Shown here one piece after another: positions 18,307 to 27,761 of a stretch of 64,000 nucleotides of DNA. The stretch is from NCBI RefSeq assembly GCF_007744075.1, contig NZ_CP036266.1:6747248-6811247 (forward strand), in the 5' to 3' direction. Below the pieces are notes generated by a model that saw only the letters and a list, made by a program, of their open reading frames with translations, searched no databases and was not told where the DNA came from. Every line of letters begins with the position of its first letter. The first letter of the stretch is position 1. The position numbers and the translations under genes are program-made. The stretch comes from Gimesia chilikensis. GTDB lineage: Bacteria; Planctomycetota; Planctomycetia; Planctomycetales; Planctomycetaceae.

Positions 18307-18654
18307 TCAGTGCACGTACTTTGTCTCAAATCCACTCGTCTCGAGCCACTTGTCTCAATGGCGAGCAGAATCATGAGTTTTAAGAGTGATCTCTTGCCAT
18401 TTGGACAACGATAGGTTACATCGAGGACTGCCATGGTCGTACTTCTAAACTTCACAACCGAGTTTTTTCACTGCCTTAATGTGAATGTTAGCCTTCTGGC
18501 CATCGTCAAAATGAATCGTCTTCCATTTCTGCAGACGGTAACCAACGATTTCTTTTTCCGCAGCCAATACAGAATTTGCAAACAGACTCGCAGCAATCAC
18601 CATTGTGATGCCACCAAATAAGGTCTTCTTCAAATTCATCGTAAACATAGTCAT
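18307..18654 (-). pseudogene. small exported protein of RND locus, degraded
   Basis: The first 69 residues form an open frame with a signal peptide (LFGGITMVIAASLFANSVLA) and the segment EIVGYRLQKWKTIHFDDGQK...KKLGCEV, then an amber codon. The same frame continues past it with KYDHG, shifts (DVTYRCP is in a neighbouring frame), returns with KWQEITLKTHDSARH, meets a TGA, and ends DKWLETSGFETKYVH stop. The pieces line up as one protein of about 115 residues, so two nonsense codons and two compensating frameshifts have accumulated. From memory such short YRL...KKLGCE proteins occur beside RND genes in planctomycetes; role unknown. An annotator would probably call only the 18445-18654 frame. Confidence 0.6.
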
Positions 18655-18747
18655 TTTCCTTTCAGTTTTGATAGACTAGAAGTTGCTGGAAGTATCTATA
18701 CATCCCAGTGAAAGTTTCAAATTAAGTGTCGACTTCGGTATCGACAG

Positions 18748-21700
18748 TTAAGATTTTAAAATATCATGTACAGGCTGTTGACTCTCCAATGATTCTTCCA
18801 TAAGAGGGATTTCAGTCGTCGTAGATTCTACGATTCGTTCACCTGCCTTGCGTCCGAACGTCCAGAGTAAAGCCGGACGAATGAAGAATTCCAAAATAGT
18901 GCTGCTGATCAGCCCACCCAAAATTACAGTAGCAACCGGATAAAGAATTTCCTTGCCTGGTTCCCCGGCGGAGAGAGCAAGTGGTACTAATCCGATGCCT
19001 GAGGTCAGTGCCGTCATTAGCACTGGAGCCAGCCGTTCTTGGCCAGCACGAATGATCATTTCTTTCGACCAGGACTCGCCTTCGTAACGGACCAAGTGCA
19101 AATAGTGATTCAGTAGCAAAATTCCATTCCGCGATGCAATGCCTCCTAATGAAATGAAGCCTACCATGGCAGCAACTGTCAGGGTTTGCCCGGTGATTAA
19201 TAGAGCGATTACCGATCCGATAAAGGCCATCGGTAGCGCCATCATCACTTGAAGAGAAAAATTTATCGAGCGAAACATTGTGTAGAGTACCATCAGAACT
19301 CCAAACATTGAGACACCGAATAAGATTCCAATAGTACGGCTCGCACTTTTCTCACTTTCGAACTGCCCACCGTATTCGACGAAATAGCCGGACGGCAACG
19401 ACTCAATGACTGGCTTTTGAGCAAGTTGCATTTCTGCCACGACATCGACCAGTCCACGACCTGTAACGTTACACTGAATGACAATACGACGACGCACGAG
19501 TTCACGGTTAATTGTGTTCGGTCCGCTAGATTTATATAGTTTAGCTAATGACGACAGTGGGGTCGTTCCTCCATTCGGCAGATCAATCGACAGCCGCTTG
19601 AGTGCTTCCATGTCTTCTCGATATTTTTCATCCATGCGAACAAGTAGATCGAACGTTCGTTGACCAAGCAGGACACTACTCACGACTTCGCCGTTCATCG
19701 CCGTGGAGATGTATTCATTTACATACGATGGAGTAAGCCCATACAATTCAAGTTGGTCACGGTCAAGTTGGATGCGGAGTTGCGGAATCTCAACTTGTGG
19801 TTCGACGAGCAAATCTGTGACTCCCTCAATTTCGCGCATCACTGCAGCCATTTCCTGGGCCTTTTGTCGGAGGATGTTGAGATCATCTCCATAGATTTTA
19901 ATACCAACCTGGGCCTTCACACCGGATATCATATGCGAGATAAGATGCGCTAGAGGCTGTTCAACCGTTGTCACGATTCCAGGTATATCCTCCATCGCGT
20001 GACGAATATCCTCGATTACGACTTCCCGACCTCGATCAGATTCTGGATCAAAACTGATAATCATTTCGGAGACATTGACGCCTTCAGCATGCTCGTCAAG
20101 TTCAGCCCGTCCGGTTCGTCTGGAGAAGGCCTCAACCCCCTCAATCTTCATCAAACGTTCATTTACGGATTTCGCAATCTCATTCGACTTTTTTAATGCT
20201 GTACCTGGTGGCAAAACCACATTCAGTTGTGCCACACCTTCATTAAACGGAGGAAGAAAGTCCCGTTCCAGACTCGCCAGTGCTACAAAAGCAACAGCTA
20301 CACCAGACACGCCGAATAATAACATTATTTTTGCGTAGCGGAGACTTAGAGAAATTGCGCCACCAGCGGCCCATTTCAGAAATCTTAAAAGTGGTCCATC
20401 CTTTTCACTCTCCATCAGCTTCGCCCGTGAGAGCAACCAGTAGGACAAGACAGGCGTTAATGTCAGGGATACAAGTAAAGAAGATAGAATCGAAACAATA
20501 TAAGCTACACCAAGCGGTGCAAAGAGCCTGCCTTCCATGCCTGACAGAGCGAATAGCGGAATAAACACCAGTACGACAATCATTGTTCCGAAAACAATGG
20601 AATTGCGGATTTCGACACTCGCCTGAAAGACGACAAGAAGCGGGGGCTTCGGATTCTCCGCATGACGATTTTCACGAAGTCGACGAAAAATATTTTCGAC
20701 ATCAACAATGGCATCGTCGACTAGTTCGCCAATCGCCACAGCTAACCCGCCAAGAGTCATTGTGTTGATGGAAAGCCCGAAAGCAGTGAAGACCAGAGCG
20801 GTAATGGCGAGCGAAAGTGGGATTGCGGTCAATGTAATGAACGTCGTTCGAAAATTCATCAGGAACAGAAACAGGATAATGACAACCAGAATGCCGCCGT
20901 CTCGGAGCGCCTCGATTACATTCTCAATGGCCCGATCAATGAAGGCCTTCTGCGAGTACAACTCCGGCTGAATACGGATATCGTCCGGCAGTGATGGTTT
21001 GAGTTCTTCAAGCGCCTTCATGACCTGATCGGTAACTTCACGCGTGTCTGCGGTGGGCTGCTTGTTTACGGTCAGGACAACAGCCGGACCACCAGAAAAC
21101 TCACCGTTCTCGTTTCGAATATACGCCGAGCTATCACCACGTTTGACTTGTGGCCCTTCCATGACCTTGGCCACTTGCGAAAGTCGTACTGGTCGCCCCT
21201 CGCGCATTATTACCACAACTTTTTTTAAATCATCAATCGTTTGCACGCGTCCAATCGCTCGTACGAGAAATTCATTCGGCCCTTGATCATCAAGATAGCC
21301 ACCCGTTGCATTCTCGTTACTCTCCGCGCAAGCCCTTTTAACGTCGTGGAGTGTGACACCATATTTCAGTAGCTTGTCGGGGTCAACGAGCACTTGATAC
21401 TGCATCCGCCCTCCACCCATCGTGAATACCTGGGAAACACCAGGAATGGTGAGCAGTCTTTGTCGAACAACCCAGTCAGCAAGTGTTCGTACCTCCAACG
21501 GTGAAGTTTTCTCGTCTTCGCTCCACATACCAATCATGATAATCTGGCCCATGATCGATGAAATGGGGGCTAGTTGAGGTCTTACTCCTTCCGGCATGCG
21601 ATCCTGCACGAGTTGCAACCGCTCCATTACGATCTGCCGGTCGTTGTAGATATTGGTACCCCAGTCGAATTCGACATAAATCACCGAGATACCGACGCCA

Positions 21701-21957
21701 GCAGAACTGCGAACTGCTTCGACTCCATTGGCACCATTGATAGCGGTTTCGAGTGGAAATGTGATAAGCGACTCGACTTCTTCGGGTGCCATTCCTGGCG
21801 CCTCAGTCATTACAACGACTCGTGGCCGGTTCAGATTTGGAAAAACATCTATATCCATTTGGAGTGTTTGCCATCCACCAAACCCCAGCAGAAATAATGA
21901 GAATACAACAACTAGTAAGCGCTGACGTAGAGCAAAGCGAATTATGGAATTTAACAT
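18748..21957 (-). CDS. RND heavy-metal efflux pump, CusA/CzcA family, VDDA subtype
   Basis: 1,069 residues, full length for the family, an inner-membrane proton-driven pump of a tripartite complex. N-terminal helix LRQRLLVVVFSLFLLGFGGW, then the conserved DIDVFPNLNRPRVVV and FPLETAINGANGVEAVRSSA segments, the large periplasmic loops, and two sets of six helices. The proton-relay helix reads LGGLAVAIGELVDDAIVDVE, differing from the CzcA type (DFGIIVDGAVV) and the copper CusA type. The metal specificity is therefore not predictable from this motif alone. AGAGGA precedes the ATG. It follows its adaptor gene by 12 bases. Confidence 0.93.
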   Translation of the reverse strand: MLNSIIRFALRQRLLVVVFSLFLLGFGGWQTLQMDIDVFPNLNRPRVVVMTEAPGMAPEEVESLITFPLETAINGANGVEAVRSSAGVGISVIYVEFDWGTNIYNDRQIVMERLQLVQDRMPEGVRPQLAPISSIMGQIIMIGMWSEDEKTSPLEVRTLADWVVRQRLLTIPGVSQVFTMGGGRMQYQVLVDPDKLLKYGVTLHDVKRACAESNENATGGYLDDQGPNEFLVRAIGRVQTIDDLKKVVVIMREGRPVRLSQVAKVMEGPQVKRGDSSAYIRNENGEFSGGPAVVLTVNKQPTADTREVTDQVMKALEELKPSLPDDIRIQPELYSQKAFIDRAIENVIEALRDGGILVVIILFLFLMNFRTTFITLTAIPLSLAITALVFTAFGLSINTMTLGGLAVAIGELVDDAIVDVENIFRRLRENRHAENPKPPLLVVFQASVEIRNSIVFGTMIVVLVFIPLFALSGMEGRLFAPLGVAYIVSILSSLLVSLTLTPVLSYWLLSRAKLMESEKDGPLLRFLKWAAGGAISLSLRYAKIMLLFGVSGVAVAFVALASLERDFLPPFNEGVAQLNVVLPPGTALKKSNEIAKSVNERLMKIEGVEAFSRRTGRAELDEHAEGVNVSEMIISFDPESDRGREVVIEDIRHAMEDIPGIVTTVEQPLAHLISHMISGVKAQVGIKIYGDDLNILRQKAQEMAAVMREIEGVTDLLVEPQVEIPQLRIQLDRDQLELYGLTPSYVNEYISTAMNGEVVSSVLLGQRTFDLLVRMDEKYREDMEALKRLSIDLPNGGTTPLSSLAKLYKSSGPNTINRELVRRRIVIQCNVTGRGLVDVVAEMQLAQKPVIESLPSGYFVEYGGQFESEKSASRTIGILFGVSMFGVLMVLYTMFRSINFSLQVMMALPMAFIGSVIALLITGQTLTVAAMVGFISLGGIASRNGILLLNHYLHLVRYEGESWSKEMIIRAGQERLAPVLMTALTSGIGLVPLALSAGEPGKEILYPVATVILGGLISSTILEFFIRPALLWTFGRKAGERIVESTTTEIPLMEESLESQQPVHDILKS

Positions 21958-21969
21958 TGTTAGGTCCTC

Positions 21970-23445
21970 TTAGTGGTTATGTCCGGCATGAGGATCAACG
22001 CCACCGCCAGCTTTGTTCTTTAGTGCCACCTGCATTTGATGCGCTCCAGAAAGCGCGATCGCATCACCCGAAAACAGCGAACCATCATTGGCAATAACCA
22101 CCGAATATTGATCGCTGTATTCAACGTGAACTGGTACACGGTCGAAATGGTCTCCGTTCTCGAGAAATACGTAGAACTCCGCCCCTTCCTGTGCCACAGC
22201 ATCAATCGGCAACACAATTTTATTTTTCCAGTGCTCTACAGGAACACGGAGTCGCAATCGTTGGCCCGGTTTATATTTCCAATCGATAAAGTAATGACCA
22301 TCATTGGTTTTTTTATTTCGTTCAATTTCGTTTGTAAGCCCCACGTAGAAGTGCATTGCGCGAGAGGACGGGACTACTTGGTTCGCGACATAGACGAACT
22401 TCAATCCATTGATGATCTCTGAATGTAGTTGGTTATCTTCACGAACAGCTGATACAGCTGATTCATTGCGCGCTGCAGCATGTAGTTCGTTACTGTCTTG
22501 CTCAAACGCATTTCCTTTGATGTATAGTTCGCTAAAATCCGCAAGAATACACAAAGTCTGCCCCGATTGGACGGACTGCCCTTTAATAATTTGCAAGTCC
22601 TGTACCACAAATGAGGACGTTTGCTTCTTTGATTTCTGGTTGCTATCTTGTGAAATATCAGAGACTTGTCTAAGGAGAGGTTCAGGTAACTGTAATTCGT
22701 TACCCTGCCCACTAGCAGGAGCATACACTAAGAGTTCGCGAATTAATTTTCGCTTTGATTCAATTTGAGAAATTTGAGTCTCTGATAGTCCATGTAGTAA
22801 GAGAGCTTCTTTCTGTGCGCTTAATATGGCATTTAATTTTTGTCTTGCATATTCTCGTTCCAAAATTACCTTCCCAGCCACGATGCCAGATGTGATCTTC
22901 TCTAAACGAGCGATTTCACGGTTTTCAACTTCTAATTCACCTATTGTTTGTAAGAATTTTGTTTGAGCCTGGACGAGATCTTCATGTGTGAGACGAATTT
23001 TAAACATTAACATTCCAGAACGAATGGCTTCTCCTTCAATGATGTGTATCTGAGTTACGATACCAGTCATGGGAGCGGTAATATGGATTCGTGTCCGTCC
23101 AGGACGTTCAACGATCATCGCTGGAATGTTCAAGGTTCGTTCATAGGTCTGCAACGCGACTTCACCAACAATCAATCCAATATTACGCCGCGCCTGCTCA
23201 GAGAGCTCCAAAGACGTTGAGTCCTCATGCGCATGACTAGGATCACCGTGGTTGTGACCACTGTGGCCGATGTCTTCTCCCTGGCTACCAGCAAGATTTT
23301 CGCCTGATTGTTTATTGATTAGTGAGAATTTTTGCTTGACGAGTGGAAGCCAAGTGTCACGAACACCCCAGCAAATTCCCGATATGAGGAGTACAGCTAT
23401 TAAGCCGTACCATTTGAGCGAAATATCGCTTAATTGAAATCGCAT
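21970..23445 (-). CDS. RND periplasmic adaptor (CusB/CzcB-like), His-rich ends
   Basis: About 491 residues from the ATG at 23445; the frame is open to 23538 but a membrane anchor at residues 12-28 (YGLIAVLLISGICWGV) fits the later start. A histidine-rich stretch at about 60-74 (GHSGHNHGDPSHAHEDS) and a C-terminal DPHAGHNH tail probably bind metal. Order after that: beta-barrel half (TRIHITAPMTGIVTQIHIIE), helical hairpin (about 170-270), lipoyl half with GQSVQSGQTLCILADFSELY, and beta-barrel/membrane-proximal domain. It bridges the RND pump and the outer-membrane channel and may present metal to the pump. Confidence 0.88.
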   Translation of the reverse strand: MRFQLSDISLKWYGLIAVLLISGICWGVRDTWLPLVKQKFSLINKQSGENLAGSQGEDIGHSGHNHGDPSHAHEDSTSLELSEQARRNIGLIVGEVALQTYERTLNIPAMIVERPGRTRIHITAPMTGIVTQIHIIEGEAIRSGMLMFKIRLTHEDLVQAQTKFLQTIGELEVENREIARLEKITSGIVAGKVILEREYARQKLNAILSAQKEALLLHGLSETQISQIESKRKLIRELLVYAPASGQGNELQLPEPLLRQVSDISQDSNQKSKKQTSSFVVQDLQIIKGQSVQSGQTLCILADFSELYIKGNAFEQDSNELHAAARNESAVSAVREDNQLHSEIINGLKFVYVANQVVPSSRAMHFYVGLTNEIERNKKTNDGHYFIDWKYKPGQRLRLRVPVEHWKNKIVLPIDAVAQEGAEFYVFLENGDHFDRVPVHVEYSDQYSVVIANDGSLFSGDAIALSGAHQMQVALKNKAGGGVDPHAGHNH

Positions 23446-23595
23446 GATACTATCCCGCGCTATCAGCGCAACAGAACACCATTTAGGTGAAAAGATACTA
23501 GGAAAGAAGAACGGACTTAGGTGCCAAGTGACACGCAAATTGCGCAGAAGAACTGTGACCCGGTCAGTTTACAGTTGAGAAGAGGCGTAGACCGC

Positions 23596-24042
23596 CTAGA
23601 CCAGCCAGACCTGTTTGCGCAAGCGCATACTGGTGGATATTGAGTTAACCGGAATATCTCGACGGTACTCAATGCGTGTGGTAGATACATTGATAGAAGT
23701 GACTATCGGTGCAACTTCAAGTGAAGTTGCTTTTACCAATGCAGTTAATTCAATAGGAGATGAGCTTACATATGTACAAGAGCTTTCCTCACATGGAATA
23801 TGGTCGTGCTCGTGATTCTCTGGGTTATTGTGTGAGGAGTTGCTAGCTATTGTATCAGTGTGATTGTGCGAAACCCAAGCTGTTGCGTGCATAGACAAAC
23901 AAAGTGAAGTAAGCTGAGAACTCTCTTTATGCTCATGGTGAGGTATGTCATTGTGTGCATGCGTATGATGATAGCAACAACCAAGCAATGCATGAAACAC
24001 TATGGATAAAGCAGCTAAAGTGCTTAACATACTGTTTGCCAT
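23596..24042 (-). CDS. small exported His/Cys-rich protein heading RND operon
   Basis: About 148 residues from the ATG at 24042. A hydrophobic signal-like stretch (MLSTLAALSIVFHALLGCCY) runs into HHTHAHNDIPHHEHKES. A second cluster, NHTDTIASNSSHNNPENHEH then DHIPCEESSC, follows. About 15 histidines and 5 cysteines lie before residue 95. No named family. It is first in the operon with the adaptor (150 bases downstream) and RND pump, and a good promoter lies at 24098-24126. Probably a periplasmic metal buffer or sensor. Confidence 0.65.
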   Translation of the reverse strand: MANSMLSTLAALSIVFHALLGCCYHHTHAHNDIPHHEHKESSQLTSLCLSMHATAWVSHNHTDTIASNSSHNNPENHEHDHIPCEESSCTYVSSSPIELTALVKATSLEVAPIVTSINVSTTRIEYRRDIPVNSISTSMRLRKQVWLV

Positions 24043-24097
24043 GATTCTTGGGTACCTTTGAAGATATGCTATATTTATTATTAATAACAAGCAAGTA

Positions 24098-24126
24098 ATT
24101 ATTGCATATTGACAGTTTTAGGTCAA
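24098..24126 (-). promoter_or_regulatory. sigma70-like promoter of RND operon
   Basis: On the minus strand TTGACC (24126-24121), a 17-base spacer and AATAAT (24103-24098), 56 bases before the start of the His/Cys-rich gene. Good match in sequence and spacing; transcription start not demonstrable. Confidence 0.5.
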
Positions 24127-24226
24127 TCTCTAAATTTATTTATAATATAATTACAGCTAGAAGTAAATGTGTTGTTGATCTTGCCCCCAACCTTGTACCA
24201 GTTGGAATGTTAGAAATCCAAGTTTT

Positions 24227-24258
24227 AATCATCCCTGGCGCGCCAGGGATGATTTTTT
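24227..24258 (+). terminator. intrinsic terminator, intron target
   Basis: Perfect 28-base palindrome (24227-24254; half AATCATCCCTGGCG) followed by a run of T on the plus strand. No plus-strand gene remains upstream, so the terminated gene has been lost. The 5' end of a group II intron lies 8 bases further on, the usual relation for class C introns, which insert after terminator hairpins. Confidence 0.8.
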
Positions 24259-24262
24259 CGCA

Positions 24263-25440
24263 GTGCGTCAGGCATGACGCGCAGCGTCACGACCTGACGC
24301 TGTCAACCGGTAAGCGAAAGCGATCCGGGAAGTGACTTGTCGGGTGTAAGTCCCGATGGAGGCCTTGATGACAGGAACTCTTAGCCGAACTGCAAGGGTG
24401 TCCACCGCGAGGTGGAATCTGAAGGAAGCAGCAGGCAAACTCCTGGCCCGAGGAACACGAATCACATATGAGGCGCCGGTTGGATGGGCGAGAGGGCTGT
24501 AAGACTCGAAGCCCGATGTCATCTGGATCGAATCGGCGTATATGTGGCGGGTATATGGGAGGAAAGTCACGCGTCTTACCCTGAGAGATCTGAAACGGTG
24601 CCGTCTGGCTAGTGCCTCTGCAAGGAGTCGCGATGCCGTTTCAGAAGTCAGCCGAGGCCATAGTAGCGCTGTATTGAGTGGCGTGAAGGGCCGAACCTTT
24701 TAACCTGTTTGATGCAGAAATTTCGATGTCCGATAACAGACGCAGACCGAAGGCTGAGATGCCTGAGCAACGATCGAGAGCAGGCGGCGGAACCGCCCAG
24801 GGTAAGTCGTCTGCGCGTCAAACGGACTCGGCAAGGACTGATCCCATCAGACTACCAGCGTTCTTTACTTTAGAGGAGGTACTCAGTCGAGAAAACATGT
24901 TGACTGCTTACCGGCGTGTGGTTCGTAATCAGGGAGCCCCCGGCGTCGACGGTGTGACCGTTGATCAACTGTGGGATCGCTGTTGCCAGCGCTGGGAAGC
25001 GATTCGGGAGGAACTGCTCAGCGGAACTTATCGTCCTGATCCCGTTCGGAAGGTGGAAATCCCCAAACCGGGAGGGAAAGGGATGCGGATGCTGGGCATA
25101 CCAACGGTCATGGACCGACTGATCCAACAGGCACTGTTGCAGGTGCTAACGCGGTTATATGATCCCACGTTCTCGGAAAGCAGCTTCGGCTTCCGTCCGG
25201 GTCGTAGCGCCCATCAGGCGCTGGATCGAGCCAAAGCGCACATTGCAGCCGGCCAACGTTGGGTTGTCGACCTGGATCTGGAAAAGTTCTTTGACCGCGT
25301 GAACCATGATGTACTGATGGGACGTCTGGCACAACGGATCAAGGATCGACGCATCCTGAAACTGATTCGAGCCTATTTACAGGCAGGGATCATGGAAGGG
25401 GGCGTCGTCAGCCCACGCAGCGAAGGAACCCCCGATAACT
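24263..25440 (+). ncRNA. group II intron, 5' part (3' end lost)
   Basis: The intron begins GTGCG at 24263, and about 460 bases of structured leader (domain I-IV region, with GGGTGTAAGTCCCG-type segments) precede the reverse transcriptase frame inside it. The intron stops within the reverse transcriptase at about 25440, where an IS3 remnant on the other strand begins, so domains V and VI are missing. It cannot splice. The location directly after a terminator hairpin supports a class C-like insertion. Confidence 0.75.
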
Positions 25441-25454
25441 CCACCGGGGTCTGA
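24726..25454 (+). pseudogene. ltrA: group II intron reverse transcriptase, truncated
   Basis: 242 residues, against about 420-480 for complete intron-encoded proteins. Visible: AYRRVVRNQGAPGVDGVTV, the IPKPGGKGMRMLGIPTVMDR segment, SFGFRPGRSAHQAL, and WVVDLDLEKFFDRVNHD. The frame ends soon after VVSPRSEGTP, so the catalytic YADD block, the maturase domain and any nuclease are absent. The last residues come from the adjoining IS3 sequence. Inactive. Confidence 0.88.
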
Positions 25455-25805
25455 TTTCCCAGTGAGCTGTGCGGGCGGTTTTCGTTGTAGTCCAGCCGCC
25501 ACTGGTCAACTTGTTCCTGAGCGTCTGTCAGGCTTAAAAACCAATGCTGGTTTAAACATTCCTGACGAACCCGCCCGTTGAACGATTCAATATACGCATT
25601 ATCGGTCGGTTTTCCCAGCCGACTGAAATCCAGAGTAACGTTGTTGAAGTAAGCCCATCAGTCCAAACTCTTTGAAATGAACTCGGGCCCGTTATCCACA
25701 CGGATTGACTGAGGACAGTCTCGAGCCGCTTTGACGCGATCCAGAGCTGCCACCACATCATCTCCAGTCAGCCGTGTTCCCACCTGAATGGCCAGACTCT
25801 CACGA
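25446..25805 (-). pseudogene. IS3-family orfB C-terminal remnant
   Basis: Minus-strand reading gives SRESLAIQVGTRLTGDDVV, DNGPEFISKSLD, stop, WAYFNNVTLDFSRLGKPTDN, AYIESFNGRVRQECLNQHWF and WRLDYNENRPHSSLGNQTP: the second half of an IS3 orfB DDE domain, including the ESFNGRVR glutamate motif. One TGG has become TGA (SLD-stop-WAY), compared with SLDWWAY in the related fragment at 11454-11795. Confidence 0.82.
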
Positions 25806-25883
25806 CTAGTGTAGTGATTTAAAATTGTGGGAACTTATTTGGTAGAGTTGTCGTCTGATTTTCCAGATAAGGAGAATTGAGAC

Positions 25884-26340
25884 GTGCGTATTGCAATTGC
25901 TGTCACATTGACAGCTGCAGAACGAATATTGCTGACTACGTGGTCGCGGGGGCGGAGCACGCCAGCCCGACTGGTACTGCGAGCCAAGATGATTCTCGCG
26001 GCAGCTCAAGGTCGCGAGAATAAAGACATTGCAGTGGAACTCGGTTGTACCAGGCGAACTGTCGGTACGTGGCAAAATCGATTTGCCGAGAAACGAATGG
26101 TGGGGATTGAAGCAGACGCCCCCCGAGTTGGACCTGCATTTAATTGTGGACAACTACGCCATTCACAAGCACCCCAAGGTGCAGAACTGGCTGAAGCGTC
26201 ACAAGCGATTTTACATTCACTTCACACCGACAAGCAGTTTGTGGCTGAACGTCATCGAACGCTGGTTCCGCGACATTACCCAGGACCGTATCCGGAATGG
26301 CGTGTTCAAAAGCGTCTCGCAACTGGAGCAGGCGATATGA
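25884..26340 (+). pseudogene. IS630-family transposase, internally deleted
   Basis: The start ([20 protein letters not shown] and [20 protein letters not shown]) is the helix-turn-helix domain of an IS630-family transposase. It joins, in another frame, [40 protein letters not shown] and [15 protein letters not shown], the end of the DDE domain. The middle, with the first catalytic aspartate, is deleted. Confidence 0.82.
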
Positions 26341-26341
26341 T

Positions 26342-26458
26342 CGGAAGATCTACAAACATCGCAACCAGATCGAACGGTTCTTAGGGAGAATCAAACGCTG
26401 TCGACGTGTGGCCACTCGCTACGAGGAAAAAGCCACCAACTTCGCCGGCTTTATCTGA
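26342..26458 (+). pseudogene. IS5-family transposase C-terminal stub
   Basis: Directly after the IS630 remnant, [38 protein letters not shown], stop. This is the conserved end (IERFxxxxKxxRRxATRY) of IS5/IS427-group transposases, the same type as the element at the right edge of the window, with a TGA where tryptophan is expected. Confidence 0.72.
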
Positions 26459-26469
26459 CTGTCAGCATT

Positions 26470-27594
26470 CGTTACAGATATCATCCGAATGTCCGTACTA
26501 TCTAGGGCTGCGGTCGTTTCGTGCTTTACCCAGGATGGCGGTACAAGACCGTTGTCGCGGTACCAAGTCGAAGTATCACGTCGCAGCGCGGCAACCATAG
26601 TGGGCAGCGTTTCACGCAATGAACGGCTAGGTTGCCAGCCCAGTGCATCGCTCGCACGGGTGATGACAAGCGCATAGTGATCGTCCGCCAAGTCAACCAT
26701 CCACGGCTTGATGAAAGGCTCCTCCGCGAACGGCATGTGATCTTGAAATCACGCACCCGTCTTGGCAACCGACTTCGGGATCACGGTCGTTTCCCAAGGC
26801 TCACCATGAATCAATCGTCCGAATTCTGACTGCGATTCCGTGCAACCGAGCGTTTTCGGTTCTCCGATAAGAAACACTGATTCATCTGATAATTACTCGC
26901 GACGGTCGATGCATCGGTAGACGGCGTCGACGACGTCGTCTAAATGAACGAATGCTTGACCGCGGGATGGATCTCCTGGATAGACTCGACTTGTCAACTT
27001 CCGCTTGTAGATCCGCGCTATCTGATTTGCCAAGGGAATTGAATGGCAATCGTCGTCATAGACACCGGCGATTCTGAGATTGATAGACTTGATCGCACAC
27101 CGATTCTTAGAAATGACCTGCTCGGTAGCGACCTTCGACTTGGGATAGTCCCACTTGGGATCAAGCGGCCAATCTTCATCGATCCGCTCGCCCGGCTCGC
27201 AGGGAGCATGAACCAACATCGTGCTGGAGAAGATGAATTGGTCCACTTCAAACTCACGCAATGCACGAAGCAGTCTCTCCGTTCCGCGAACTGTGACTTC
27301 TTCATACTTCGGACTCGGATCTCCCGAGAAGTCGTAGTACGCAGCATAGTATTAGTGTACGACCGACGCAATTTTTGTTCCGTATCCTTCACGAACGCGA
27401 TGTATTCCTGCGTCGATACTCTCATCGTTCGTCAGGTCAACACAGACGTATTCCGCCTCCGTCGGCGGATGCGGATCACCTGCACGGTCAAATCCGATCA
27501 CCTGGAAACGCTCAGCAAGCCGCTTAACCGTCGCCGATCCAAGCCGCCCGCTACTTCCCGTGATTAAGATGATCTCTTTCTTAGTTTTCATCAC
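26470..27594 (-). pseudogene. NAD-dependent epimerase/dehydratase (extended SDR), three in-frame stops
   Basis: One continuous frame broken only by nonsense codons. It starts MMKTKKEIILITGSSGRLGS (Rossmann GxxGxxG-type motif), passes a TAA at 27352 where VVH-stop-YYAAYYDFSGD replaces the usual VVHLAAYYDFSG, continues with the active-site region FIFSSTMLVHAP and DYPKSKVATEQ (YxxxK), GQAFVHLDDVVDAVYR, a TAA at 26893, LIGEPKTLG, a TGA after KTGA (expected tryptophan) near 26750, then EEPFIKPWMVDLADDHYAL and SDALGWQPSRSLRETLPTM. Everything else is in frame, so decay is recent. The last residues run into the IS5 stub. Confidence 0.8.
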
Positions 27595-27761
27595 AGTTTT
27601 TCCGGTTTAGAATAGTCACTAATTAGCCACTTCGCCCGCCAAAGAGAGTCCGCACAGTCTTTCGGCCACCCAAGGACGGTATGTAAACAAACGCACTGCC
27701 AACTCGTCGCTACACTGCTGCGGTGAAAAGTGGCAGTGGTGCTTTGCCTGACGCGACACGG

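Noticed and set aside
24268..24570. Minus-strand frame within the intron leader
   Set aside because: The region is structured intron RNA; the frame has no family features.
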